From: Farysia itapuensis
Taxonomy: Eukaryota; Basidiomycota; Ustilaginomycetes; Ustilaginales; Ustilaginaceae
Assembly (NCBI GenBank): GCA_023212645.1
Contig: JALBYC010000021.1
Span: 62,403 to 126,402, forward strand
Direction: 5' to 3'
Length of the DNA: 64,000 nucleotides
Position 1 is the stretch's first letter. Every line of letters begins with the position of its first letter. The notes beneath the pieces are model-generated. The model worked only from the letters and a program-made list of their open reading frames with translations. It was not told the DNA's origin and made no database searches. Below, piece after piece: positions 19,664-29,644 of this stretch. Both the position numbers and the translations under genes were made by a program.

Positions 19664-22600
19664 ATGTCCACTGCGTCACACACTTCAGTCTCCACTCGGG
19701 CACGGAACGGTGTCAATGGCTCAACGCACAGTCACAGAGCTGAAGCACAAGGCTCACGCGTGATTGCAGACCGCGGCACACATCCTGTCAGAGCTGCTCA
19801 AGATGAAGCAACTGACGTCTGGCTTGCAGAGCTGAGAACACTCCTGTCAAAGGCAGAAGATCGCTTTGCCGACCTTTCGTGGACTGCATCTGAAAGTGGT
19901 CCAGTTGTCGGCGAGTCAAGCACGACCATTTGGGCTCACAAAGCAATCTTGTATGCAAGAGCATCCAGCTCCTTTCATACCAAATTTCTTAGACTTGAGA
20001 CACCTACAGCTCAGCTCGAGCGACTGGGTGGTAACGACACGAAGCTGTCGCTGCCCCTGCATGCCATTCCGTCCAATGTCTCTGTTGACTCAGCTACACA
20101 CACACTACCTGTTACTCGCAAAACAGTTCGCGGCATGGCTCCTCCAAGCAGTTTCTCGCTGAGCAAAAGGACAGTGTCTCGCCGCAAGTCAGTTTCGCCT
20201 TCTGTCATTTCGCGGCCATTCCGCAATGGGTCTACCGACGATACCAGCTCGTGGGCCTCCGGCTTCATGACGAGTGACAGCGAGAACGAAAGCAAGTCAA
20301 CGCTGTCCCGCTTCCAGAAGAGAGGTGCATCAACTTCTTCTTACTCCCCAACACCGGCTATGTCCTCTTATCCGAAAAGCAGACCATCTATACCTCTACG
20401 CAAGCCATCCTTTGCCTCTTCAGACTATAATTCTGAGCCATCCTCGCGAAGTGAGGAACTTAAATTGCAGACTTCCATGCAACTCGAAGGCGTAAGTCCA
20501 TCGTTCTTTAAGACTACGCTCGAACACCTTTATACTGGTCAAGAGCCTCCTGTAGACAATCTCGAGTTTCTTTTTGAGGACAAGCCGATGTCTGAGTCAG
20601 ACAACAACGCGGAGACGAGACTCGAAAAGCTCCGGTCCGATCTTATCTTCATGTGGCGAAGCAAGCTCTACTCGGATGTCAAACTGTGTCTGGACAGACC
20701 TGATCTCAATGGGAACGGTCTGAGAGACAGCAACAGCATGAGACTGCTTGACATTCCAGATGCTTCCGTGTCCCATACATCTCTGCCTCAAAGCCTTGAC
20801 ACCAGGTATGCTGGAGAAGATGATGAGGAGGACGATGAGCCGAAGACATACTCTGCTCATCGCATGATTTTGGCCTCCCGCTCAGCTTACTTTGCTTCGC
20901 TTCTCTTGTCACCATATGCAGACTCTTCGGCTTCAGTCCTACATCTTCCAGCACCACCGTTCACTGCAGCAAGTCTTCACTTTGCCCTTGGCTTCCTCTA
21001 CACGGGCACACTTTCCTTTTCCAACCGCACGTTTGACCTCTCCACCGCCTTTTCCATCTGGAGGGCTGGCGCTTACTTGCAGATAGGGACCCTACAGCGT
21101 CTCGTGTCGGCCCTCATTGAACGCGACTTTTGTCACGGCTTTGCTTGCTCTCCGCCTTGCCGCAAGTGTGTCAAACGAGTACCCAGAACTCTCACTTTCT
21201 CGGCTGCTCCGGATGTCAGTGAACTGTCCCTTCAACGAGCAGCTCTGCGCGCCGTTTCCGGGTCGAATTTTGGGTTGTACTGGTCCAAAGATATCGGCAA
21301 CCTGGATTCAGCATTACAAGACTCCATTGTTGACACCATCACGGCACGGCTTGACCGAGATCCGCCCATCCTGATCTCTGTGTCACGACAGCTGTCTATT
21401 GTTGGCCAGAAGATCGACACAGAACGACCCAGCACTTGGGTAGAATGTCTTCGGTGCATGGCTGAAGCCATCGAAAATCGCGTTGCCACAGTCCTGCACG
21501 CCAATCTCGAAGAGATCGTCAAGAGCAAGCCTTGGTCCGATCTAATCGACGGTGTGGGATCGTTGGGTGACGTGTTGGAGAAGTGCCTCGTGATGCTGCT
21601 AGACGGACTGACAGAGGCCAGAGCTGCAAAGATGTACGAAATTTTGGTTGGCCAGGTACTGTTACGCGACGAAGGCTTTGAGCTTTCCTCCTCGCGCCAA
21701 GCTGTTGAGAACACGCGGAACAGCGTGTTGCGGTATCTCAAGAAGCGATGGGTAAACACCCGCTCCCTTGCCGGATTCAACCAGTTGCAGAAATGGTGCC
21801 TGAAGGAGATTGCCGATGAGCTGGACCTCACTACCGCTGATCTCTTGTTGCCAGAAGAGTCTAGGACACCAACGGCGCCGAGGGCGAGAAGCGCCGTTCG
21901 TGCACGATCAGCTCTGCCCGAGAGCGGTGCTCGTAGTGGAATGGGTGCAACGCCCGCACGACGAACCAGCTCGACGATTAGCATTGCGCCAAACAGCTCC
22001 CCTGCCTACGTACAAGCCACACCCCGGGCCTCCGCTCCTGCTAGTGGCGTTGTCCAGCCTCGGACAATGACTGAGGATGGCAACAAGACTCCGACAGCCC
22101 GTAAACCCACTGCATCACCTTCCTCATTGTCAAGTGGCAGGAGACTGACGCAACACGACGATACCGAACGTGAAGCTGGACCCATCCACCTTCGAGCAGC
22201 AGTTCTGAATCGTAACGCCGCCAGAACATCTGTGGTACATGGACATCGACCTAGCAATACCCTGTCGTCTTCGAGCACACCCGCAAGGCCACCCATGCCC
22301 AAACGCATTTCGAGCATCGACGCCAGGTCAACGTCAATGAGGCAAAATCCGGTCTCGGTCACTACCACGACGGATACTAGCTCGAAGTCTGCCAGTCAAA
22401 CACGAACAGCGACTGTGACCAACGCCAGTGCAGCAGGGCCACGAAGCAAAACGCACAGTGTGCAGAGCGACATCGGTGTGAGCAGCATGGGGAAGACGAA
22501 GGAAACAAGCGAGACCAGCTTTGGCGAAACAGACTGTGATCCTTCTACCGACTTATCACCCCGACTGACCGAGGACCCATTTGTCGAACAAGCAGGCTCA

Positions 22601-24070
22601 CGCAGCCTCGACACGGATCTGAGTTCTACGTCACGGACTGAATCTATAGGCGAGAAGTCAGCTGACTCTGCCGTATCGAGTTCGAATCGATCTATCAAGA
22701 AAAAATTGTCGCCTGCTACGTCTTCTCCCACTTCTAAGCGTGTCGCCAACCAATCTCTTAGTGATGGCACGAAAGTCGCTACCCGAAGCCTCAAATCGAG
22801 TTCCTCCGCTTCGTCTATGAAGCCCACTGCTGCGTCAGTGCCGACGAAAACCTTAAGAAAAACGCCGTCGTCTCTGACGAACTCAAAGGCATCGTCGCCG
22901 TCCCGCCCTAGCCCCGCTGCAGAGGTGACGCGTCCTGGCCCAGCGTCCAAATCCGCCTTCCTTCGAGCAACGCCTGGACCAGGTGGCACGTTTTCTCTGT
23001 CATCCACAGACTCAGGGCGCGATCTCCGCGCTCGTACCATCAGCGGAGCTCAGCACAAAGGCGCGGCAGAATCGGCAGCTACGCCATCTTCTGCCCTGAA
23101 ACCGCGGCAAAGTGTGTTGGCGTTAGATGCTACAGAGCGCCGAGGATCTGCAACGACTCCAACAAAAAGCTCAAGCTCACCCAGATCTGTCAGGCACGCA
23201 TCACAGTCTCCAGGTACAAGCCAAATTAGCGAACTCACAAGGACACATCAGAACGGTGTCGTCACTCCGAGCACGTCCGCTGAGACCATGCTCGTCCACC
23301 GGTCCCCTTTCTCAAAGCAAAGTGTCGCCAGGCTTTTGAGCGCCAGCCCTTCAGAGACGGCCAATGGCCGTTCCAAGATGGACAACGTCTTCGCCGACTC
23401 ATCGACTGACTCAACACCGAGTGGGATCACACTGAATCAGCCTATTCCGTGTATCGTTTGCCCGCAAACCGCGCCACCTTCCGGCTTCGCGTTATCGGAC
23501 GTGCTTACAAAGAAAACCCCACCTAAGCTCGGGGAGGGTTTGGGCGCGAGACTCCGCGGAGCAAGTGCTCAACATCGCTTCTCTGCCAACATTAAGTATG
23601 TAGGCGCGGTGCATGGGCATGATGGGTTGTGGGTCGGCTTGGAAGTGTCACTTCCTCTCCCGTCCTTCCTCGACCTTTCCAAGGGCGAAAGTCCCGGAGG
23701 AAGGATAGCGGGTAGTGACGGAAGCGTCGATGGAAGACATTACTTTACTTTGACCCATCACTGGGATTCAAGCGATGGACCCGTACGCGCACCTTTAGCA
23801 CCTCTCAATGCTGGTTCACGAGTCTCAAGCGCTGTTCATCCAGACCAGGTGGTTGGCGCACACGCAGAGCCTCAGACCAAGAGACGCTACCAATACCTCG
23901 AATCGGAGACCCGACGAGAGCGTCGACGCAAAGTTTGCGAGATGGCCACGAAGAGCACTAATTTCACCGACACAAATTCGCCAGACACGCCTCATTCACC
24001 AACGACGCCCACTAGCATCGGCATGTTCGTCAGGCCCAAGGACATCTTACTCGTCGTAGGGGGATGGTAG
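19664..24070 (+). CDS. BTB/POZ protein with C-terminal CAP-Gly-like domain
   Basis: A 1468-aa protein from the first ATG; the frame is open upstream but without ATG. Two BTB-like regions are visible: residues about 45-110 (TIWAHKAILYARASSSF) and a fuller one near 325-490 (SDVKLCLD, YSAHRMILASRSAYFASLL, FLYTGTLSF). A BACK-like helical region follows to about 720. Residues 740-1270 are Ser/Thr/Pro-rich and probably disordered. The C-terminus is CAP-Gly-like: YVGAVHGHDGLWVGLEV, GSDGSVDGRHYF, and after an insert of about 70 residues GMFVRPKDILLVV at the very end. The canonical GKNDG motif reads GSDGS. The architecture suggests a cullin-3 adaptor or cytoskeleton-linked scaffold, but the partner is unknown. 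Intronless. Confidence 0.75.
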   Translation: MSTASHTSVSTRARNGVNGSTHSHRAEAQGSRVIADRGTHPVRAAQDEATDVWLAELRTLLSKAEDRFADLSWTASESGPVVGESSTTIWAHKAILYARASSSFHTKFLRLETPTAQLERLGGNDTKLSLPLHAIPSNVSVDSATHTLPVTRKTVRGMAPPSSFSLSKRTVSRRKSVSPSVISRPFRNGSTDDTSSWASGFMTSDSENESKSTLSRFQKRGASTSSYSPTPAMSSYPKSRPSIPLRKPSFASSDYNSEPSSRSEELKLQTSMQLEGVSPSFFKTTLEHLYTGQEPPVDNLEFLFEDKPMSESDNNAETRLEKLRSDLIFMWRSKLYSDVKLCLDRPDLNGNGLRDSNSMRLLDIPDASVSHTSLPQSLDTRYAGEDDEEDDEPKTYSAHRMILASRSAYFASLLLSPYADSSASVLHLPAPPFTAASLHFALGFLYTGTLSFSNRTFDLSTAFSIWRAGAYLQIGTLQRLVSALIERDFCHGFACSPPCRKCVKRVPRTLTFSAAPDVSELSLQRAALRAVSGSNFGLYWSKDIGNLDSALQDSIVDTITARLDRDPPILISVSRQLSIVGQKIDTERPSTWVECLRCMAEAIENRVATVLHANLEEIVKSKPWSDLIDGVGSLGDVLEKCLVMLLDGLTEARAAKMYEILVGQVLLRDEGFELSSSRQAVENTRNSVLRYLKKRWVNTRSLAGFNQLQKWCLKEIADELDLTTADLLLPEESRTPTAPRARSAVRARSALPESGARSGMGATPARRTSSTISIAPNSSPAYVQATPRASAPASGVVQPRTMTEDGNKTPTARKPTASPSSLSSGRRLTQHDDTEREAGPIHLRAAVLNRNAARTSVVHGHRPSNTLSSSSTPARPPMPKRISSIDARSTSMRQNPVSVTTTTDTSSKSASQTRTATVTNASAAGPRSKTHSVQSDIGVSSMGKTKETSETSFGETDCDPSTDLSPRLTEDPFVEQAGSRSLDTDLSSTSRTESIGEKSADSAVSSSNRSIKKKLSPATSSPTSKRVANQSLSDGTKVATRSLKSSSSASSMKPTAASVPTKTLRKTPSSLTNSKASSPSRPSPAAEVTRPGPASKSAFLRATPGPGGTFSLSSTDSGRDLRARTISGAQHKGAAESAATPSSALKPRQSVLALDATERRGSATTPTKSSSSPRSVRHASQSPGTSQISELTRTHQNGVVTPSTSAETMLVHRSPFSKQSVARLLSASPSETANGRSKMDNVFADSSTDSTPSGITLNQPIPCIVCPQTAPPSGFALSDVLTKKTPPKLGEGLGARLRGASAQHRFSANIKYVGAVHGHDGLWVGLEVSLPLPSFLDLSKGESPGGRIAGSDGSVDGRHYFTLTHHWDSSDGPVRAPLAPLNAGSRVSSAVHPDQVVGAHAEPQTKRRYQYLESETRRERRRKVCEMATKSTNFTDTNSPDTPHSPTTPTSIGMFVRPKDILLVVGGW

Positions 24071-24145
24071 TGCAGACAGTGCAAACAACCACAATGCATT
24101 CCTTCGAAATAATTTGTGCAAGACAGAGCAGGTGTGGAATTTGAG

Positions 24146-25334
24146 CTAGCCCCAGAGAGCGCTGTGCTGTCGAGCAGCCTCGCTGTATCGTCCCCCTGAG
24201 GTGTCAAAGGAGGTGATAATGTCATTGATGGTAGACTGGGTGGATTTGTCCACCGAGACGGTTGCCGCAGCTGCATTTTCTCGGGCGCGTTCGGCTTTTG
24301 TGGTTCCAGGAAGCGGGATGATAGTGCCGGGCGAAGGTCCAGAGGCGATCAACCAGGCCAGTCCAAGCTGGGTCGGGGTGACGGGAGGCGAATGAGCCTC
24401 GGCAGCCTTGCGGATCTGGTGAGCCAGCTCGAGATTCTTGGTCAGATGGTCTTTCTGGAATCGGTCAACGTGGTTTCGGATGTCGCCCTCGGGTAGATCG
24501 CTCGGGCTGGTGATTGTGCCGGCCAGCATACCTTTGCCGGTAGGCGAGTAGGCAAGGATGGGAATGCCTTCTTTAGCGCAGAAGTCTACAATTCCCAGCT
24601 CGTAGGCGGTACGCTCCCATGGGCTGACCTCGATCTCGACACAGGCAATTTGAGCAACCTTGTTTGCCGCCTGGATTGTTTCCAGACCGACCTCGGACAG
24701 CGAGATGTGGTCAAAAAGCCCCTTGCCGGTCTGCTCTTGGCCCTTAGCATCAACATACGTCTGCGAGGACAGAGACAGCATGTTGTACATTGTCTCTTCA
24801 ACAGACACTTTGGTGTCGCGACGGGCCATTTCGTACACATCGAGGTGCTTGCCGTTGGGCTGGTCGCTTCCGAGCATCTTTCGAATCTCGTGCAAGTCAG
24901 CTTCGAGAGCCTGGACCGAGGCATCTGCCGTAAGCCCTGGCATTCCCTTCTCGGCGTAGGCGGCAACGTTCATACCGCCCTTGACGGACAAAATCGTCTT
25001 GTCTTTGTAATCCGGGTGAGCATCATAGAATCGACGCAGCAGCTTGAGATTGGCGTACGGGTCGGAGGAGGGTCCGTAAAAGGCGCCAGCTTTGGAAGAA
25101 AAGGTCGTTAGTGATAGGTAGCGATGAACGAAGGCAACTACAAACAAGCTTACAGTTGATAAAGTTCGAACCAGCATCGACAGCCGCTCTGATAGTCTCA
25201 AAGGCCTGCTGATCCGGGGTGGTGTTCTTCGGATCGACCCAGGTCATGCCCATGCATCCGAATGCAACTTGGCCTACCTTCAGGTGCTTTGCACTTCCTC
25301 CCAAGGGACGGGTGGGGTACGAAGTGGACGACAT
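24146..25334 (-). CDS. aldo-keto reductase, pyridoxal-reductase-like
   Basis: Exons 25334-25154 and 25089-24146 (intron 64 nt, GTAAGC, CTAAC branch site, CCAAAG) give 374 aa. TIM-barrel landmarks are GQVAFGCMGMTW near the N-terminus, AVDAGSNFIN then GAFYG (catalytic Tyr), LDVYEMARRD, VEIEVSPWER, GIPILAYSPTGKGML and the NADP-site region TIIPLPGTTKAERARENA. The ARRD segment, in place of the common His, and the VSVEETM continuation point to the Plr1 pyridoxal reductase branch rather than aldose reductases. It would reduce pyridoxal or another aldehyde with NADPH in the cytosol. A TATATATA box (25375-25382) stands about 40 bp upstream of the ATG. Confidence 0.85.
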
Positions 25335-25709
25335 GGTGGTTTGGGATTGAGTGAGAGGGCAACAGTGACATTGCTATATATACATGGGTAAGCAGAACCA
25401 CAGTGGTTTGTGCGAAGTGGAGTAATCTCGTCCGCGGCGGTGAACGCGTCCGCGGAGTTTCCCCTGATTTGACGATTTGCACGATTTGCAAGATTGCAAG
25501 ATTTGACAATTTTGGTCCAATGTTATATCGCCAAATTTGCCTTGTTTTGGAATTTGGAAATTTGAAATTTGGACTTTGGGTTGAACGGCACGTGAGGAGT
25601 GGATTCGGAGTCGCGCTGTTTCGCGAAGTGGATTTTGCATGGACAATACACGGCCAACAAGCAAGCCACGCCAAGGACGGCCTTGCCAACGTGCCTTCTC
25701 ACTCCTCAC
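25335..25709. other. divergent region of aldo-keto reductase and Polo kinase genes
   Basis: Contains TATATATA for the reductase (25375-25382) and ACGCGT at 25444-25449. Short GATTTGC/GATTTG iterations run across 25468-25510, and a TTTGGAAATTTGAAATTTGG stretch near 25550-25575. TTTCGCGAA lies at 25619-25627. The Polo frame is open upstream to 25599, but its first ATG is at 25710. Confidence 0.55.
25444..25627. promoter_or_regulatory. candidate G1/S boxes upstream of Polo kinase
   Basis: ACGCGT (25444-25449) and the 9-bp palindrome TTTCGCGAA (25619-25627) lie 261 and 83 bp before the kinase ATG. The same two words lie upstream of SMC1. Regulatory use is inferred from yeast MBF/SBF sites. Confidence 0.35.
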
Positions 25710-28496
25710 ATGACGGCAATGACCACGGCACAGCGTCCTGCTATGGGTCTTCCTATGCCACCTCCCCTGTACACACGATCTTCTGCACCAGTCATGACAG
25801 ACCGACGTGGGCCTTCCTCGCCAAGACGCGACGCTCCTCCCACAGCGTCAGTACCATCACAAGCATCCGCACCTGCAACAGACGCCGGTGCTGCCGCCGC
25901 CAAACCAGCAGCTAAGAAAGCAACATTACCGCCGCCGCCTAAAGTCATCGTAGATGCAGAACAACGTGCCTACCAACGAGGTCGCCTCTTAGGCCAGGGA
26001 GGCTTTGCCCGTGTTTACGAAGCTGTCGATCCCGAGGGACGGCACAAAGCATTCAAAGTCATCGCAAAGTCGGCCATTGCAAAGTCGCGCAAGAACCGTG
26101 CCAAGTTGCTCGCCGAGATCATGATCCACAAGTCCACCGATCACATCCATATTGTCAAGTTTGAGGATTGCTTTGAAGACGATGAGAACGTCTACTTTCG
26201 TCTGGAACTCTGCTCAAACGGAAGTCTCAACGATATCGTCAAGAGGAGAGGCGCTTACACCGAGCCAGAAGCACGTTACTTCATGATCCAAATCCTTGCA
26301 GGATGTCAAAACATGCACCGAAACAGCATCATCCACCGCGATCTCAAACTTGGCAACGTCTTCCTTGATGAGCACATGCACGTCAAGATTGGCGACTTTG
26401 GTCTTGCAGCACTGCTCAAATATCCAGAAGAACGCAAGAAGACCATGTGCGGTACGCCAAACTACATTGCTCCCGAGATCCTGTACAATCAAGGTCAGGG
26501 ACACAGTTTCGAAGTCGACATCTGGTCCGTGGGTGTCATCCTCTACACTCTTCTGGTCGGCAAACCGCCGTTCCAGACGACCGAGGTTGAAAAGATCTAC
26601 GAACGTATCCGACGCAACAACTACGAGATTCCAGCCGCCGCCAATCTGTCGCCAGAAAGTCAAGATCTAATCACCCGTATCCTCACACACAACCCAGCAC
26701 AGCGCCCCACTCTCAGCGAGATTATGAACCACCCTTGGTTCCGAGTCGGGCCCTTACCTATGCATGTACCAGCCACAGCGACGAGGGGTACACCCTTCTT
26801 GCCAACCATCACGCAACGTGAGTCGCTACGCAACTTTGAGCTACTCAAAGCACAAAGTGGATGGATCGAGGAAGACGACAGCGAGGAGGCGGAAATTGCA
26901 GCTGCCGAGGCTCACATGGCCAACGGCGATGCAGAAGCCGTCACCGCCGACTCACGCGCGGAACTCGAACAAGCCGAACAGACTGAGCAAAAGCGCGAAA
27001 AGATGGATCGCGAGTTCAACCACGCCATTCAGCCCGAGAGTCCTATCTCGGCATTGCTCAAAGCCGGACGACAGCCTTTGGTCAAAGCACCAACAGCCCC
27101 TGCTCCCACTTCCGCGACTGGTCCTGCCAATTTTGCCAGGACAGCTGCCAACTCGCTAGCTCGTCAACTTAGCTCACTCACCTTGTCCCGAACCCAAAGT
27201 GGAGCACAAACGGCCGACAAAGAGAACGCCAGTCCGCCCAATGGAACTTCTGCTTCTTCAACGCAAACAGGGCGAGCCGAATTTGGACGCAGTTACTCGA
27301 AGAACGCCAACCTTGTGGCGGAAGACGCGGATACCAAGCGCAATCAGCTACATCTCAAAGCTCGTATTGTCGCAACCGCGGCTGGGTTGTCACGACCACC
27401 TTCGGTCGAAGGCACTGGAATCGTGACGTCTGCATCGCGCGATACACTTGCCAGCGCCAGCTCCGTAGCGTCTCTCGCTACAAATGGCGCTGCCAGGAGC
27501 AAGTCCTCAATTGAGACGATTCTGTCAAACCTCACAACAGCACTTTCGTGCTTGGATGACCAGACTTTGTTGCCATCTTCGAGCGCTGCGTCTATGGCCG
27601 GAGTTGAATGCACCGAACAACAGTGCGACTTGAATGGCGTACGTATCGTGCCACAAAACCCGCGCGTTTTCATCATCTCCTGGCTCGACCACTCCGAACG
27701 CTATGGCTTAGGCTATGCGCTGTCGGACGGTACCGTCGGCGTCCATTTCCGCGACTCTACCAGCATGGTCCTATCGGCTAACAAAAGTCATGTCGACTAC
27801 ATTTCGACTCTTCGTTCCCGCGGCACATCAACAATTGCTGGAGGCAAGCTCGACCAGCTCAAGCGTGAGAACTTTGTCATGCCCACGGGCAATGACGCCA
27901 CACCAGCGGTCGAGAACGGCGCTTCCGTGCCGAAAGATTTAATGTCTCGTGTCAGAGTGATGAAGTACTTTGAAGTCGAGATCATGGATCGTCTATATGG
28001 CGCTGACTCTCCTTTGACCTACACCGACGCCGAAACGACCACAGGCATGGTATTCATCCACAAGTGGTACCGCTGCAAGGATGCCATTGTTTTCCGATTG
28101 TCAAATGGGACCGTGCAATTCAACTTCTACGACCATACGAAGCTGTTTCTCACTCACGGAGCAATGGTCGTCTCGGTCATTGAGCCTGTTGACAAGACCG
28201 GCGGCGTGCAGACGATGCGCTCTTGGACACTTGCCGAGTTTGTCAGCATTGCCAACAACGATCGTTCCGCCCGCGAAGAACAGTACCAGCAACGCTCTCG
28301 CTTCAATCTTGGGGCTGGCGGCAACCAGGCCGAGTCACACGTGTACAAGACCAAGCCCGCCGAGAGAAGACAAGTCCGCTCTCTGGTCAAGAAGCTTCGC
28401 TACGCCAGGGAAGTATTGAACACCACTGTAGTGTCGAAACCTTCGACTGTGGCAGGAAGTCTCCCTACCCCATCAACTGCGGTGGTGCACGCGTAG
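25710..28496 (+). CDS. cdc5: Polo-like kinase
   Basis: A 928-aa Ser/Thr kinase from the ATG at 25710. A Pro/Ala-rich N-terminus precedes the kinase domain at about residues 87-347: glycine loop LLGQGGFARV, Lys in AFKVIAK, HRDLKLGN, DFGLAA, and the activation segment KTMCGTPNYIAPE with the phosphorylatable Thr. Two polo boxes follow. PB1 (near 657) has WLDHSERYGLGYALSDGTVGV. PB2 (near 785) has WYRCKDAIVFRLSNGTVQFNF and DHTKLFL, which keeps the His-x-Lys pair that grips phosphopeptides in Plk1. The polo-box Trp is present. The family drives mitotic entry, cohesin cleavage and mitotic exit. The linker is long, Ser/Ala-rich and contains KENASP, a KEN-like degradation motif at about residue 506. 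Confidence 0.96.
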   Translation: MTAMTTAQRPAMGLPMPPPLYTRSSAPVMTDRRGPSSPRRDAPPTASVPSQASAPATDAGAAAAKPAAKKATLPPPPKVIVDAEQRAYQRGRLLGQGGFARVYEAVDPEGRHKAFKVIAKSAIAKSRKNRAKLLAEIMIHKSTDHIHIVKFEDCFEDDENVYFRLELCSNGSLNDIVKRRGAYTEPEARYFMIQILAGCQNMHRNSIIHRDLKLGNVFLDEHMHVKIGDFGLAALLKYPEERKKTMCGTPNYIAPEILYNQGQGHSFEVDIWSVGVILYTLLVGKPPFQTTEVEKIYERIRRNNYEIPAAANLSPESQDLITRILTHNPAQRPTLSEIMNHPWFRVGPLPMHVPATATRGTPFLPTITQRESLRNFELLKAQSGWIEEDDSEEAEIAAAEAHMANGDAEAVTADSRAELEQAEQTEQKREKMDREFNHAIQPESPISALLKAGRQPLVKAPTAPAPTSATGPANFARTAANSLARQLSSLTLSRTQSGAQTADKENASPPNGTSASSTQTGRAEFGRSYSKNANLVAEDADTKRNQLHLKARIVATAAGLSRPPSVEGTGIVTSASRDTLASASSVASLATNGAARSKSSIETILSNLTTALSCLDDQTLLPSSSAASMAGVECTEQQCDLNGVRIVPQNPRVFIISWLDHSERYGLGYALSDGTVGVHFRDSTSMVLSANKSHVDYISTLRSRGTSTIAGGKLDQLKRENFVMPTGNDATPAVENGASVPKDLMSRVRVMKYFEVEIMDRLYGADSPLTYTDAETTTGMVFIHKWYRCKDAIVFRLSNGTVQFNFYDHTKLFLTHGAMVVSVIEPVDKTGGVQTMRSWTLAEFVSIANNDRSAREEQYQQRSRFNLGAGGNQAESHVYKTKPAERRQVRSLVKKLRYAREVLNTTVVSKPSTVAGSLPTPSTAVVHA

Positions 28497-28922
28497 CATC
28501 GCCATCGAGCCTGTCTCTGCATTCTCTTTCTTCTTCGGCTCGATGGAAAAGCTGCACCAGAACTTCTTCCTTTCTTTTTGCGCCTCATTTTGCTCCGATT
28601 TTCGATTTCTCATCGCCTATTCTTCATACATTCTAACCTCATACTTTTTACCTTTTATGTCTTCCCATTCATATCCATGCGCTCGATAACAATTCATCAG
28701 ATGTGTCTCTTCAGCATGCGTCTGTACCTTGCTCGTTTTCTGTGACGTGTAATCATATGACGCTCATCAGGTAATGAAGGCAGGCCTTTTTTTGGTCAGT
28801 ATTATTGTGACTATTTTTCTACATCGGCTTTCGGAATATGGTGAGCAGGGTCCCCAGAAGAAGAAACCTTTTTTTCCGCTCTGACGTGTCTCGCCCGTAG
28901 CCGTCTACGACCAGAAATAAGG
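28497..28922. other. intergenic: Polo kinase 3' flank, RRM gene promoter
   Basis: No gene supported. T-rich stretches (TTCTTTCTTC, TTTTTTT) and AT-rich DNA fit a transcript end for the kinase and a short promoter for the RRM gene. Confidence 0.45.
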
Positions 28923-29416
28923 ATGGACTCCTCGAGCGGACCGGAAACCGCAAAAACGGTATACGTAGGAGGACTGCCAACGGCCGGGTGGACACCTGAG
29001 TCGGTACAGCAGCACTTTTCAGTATTCGGCGACATCATCCACGTCTCCGCTCCGCGATTCGGTGAGCGTGAACGACCTGGTGTACCCGCAAAGCGTGGTT
29101 TCGTCTTCCTCACGTTTGCCAGCGATCGGGATGCGATGGATGCTGTAGACAACTTTCATCTCAACACGTTTCTCGGCAAGACCCTCACGGTTCGCATCGC
29201 CAACAAGTCCGATACACAGCATCAGTCGGCGTCGAACACACGCAACAACCAGGCCATCTGGCATTCAGAGGTGAGTCACTGTGAGGTCCGAGCTGTGGTA
29301 GTATGATGGGAATGTATTGACAGTAATCTGGCCACTTACAGGAATGGTTGCAGCAGAACGCAGCCGATCCCCAGGAGCCGTCCCCACCGGACGAGGAAGA
29401 TAAAAGCGTTCCGTAG
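28923..29416 (+). CDS. RRM protein resembling the N-terminus of PPIE/Cyp33
   Basis: Exons 28923-29270 and 29342-29416 (intron 71 nt, GTGAGT and CTTACAG) give 140 aa. Residues 11-93 form an RRM with RNP2 VYVGGL and RNP1 RGFVFLTF. Between them, FGDIIHVSAP and the later FLGKTLTVRIANK follow human PPIE closely. After the RRM comes NQAIWHSEEWLQQN, matching the W-S-x-x-x-W-L linker that joins RRM and cyclophilin in PPIE. The protein then stops after an acidic tail, so the isomerase domain is absent. Probably a nuclear RNA-binding, spliceosome-linked protein. Confidence is high in the model, moderate in the role. Confidence 0.85.
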
Positions 29417-29644
29417 CTTTGTGTTTCCCACCAATTATTCTATGATGGTTGATCAGGCGCACTTTCGGTATAATCTCTTCAGAGATCGTTTTGTGAAGCA
29501 TTACGTCGTCAACAAGCACATGTGGTTTCTTGTCTCAAGGAGCCGCAATTAATAAGTCCAGCGACACAACTCATTGAAGGACTGGATCAGCATCCATCAA
29601 GGTCATTTTCTTCACCGCATGCCTAGTCCTTGTATGCGTTGACG

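Noticed and set aside
22680..22695. TTCGAATC as a tRNA T-loop
   Set aside because: It lies inside the BTB protein coding frame and no cloverleaf surrounds it; no tRNA was found in the window.
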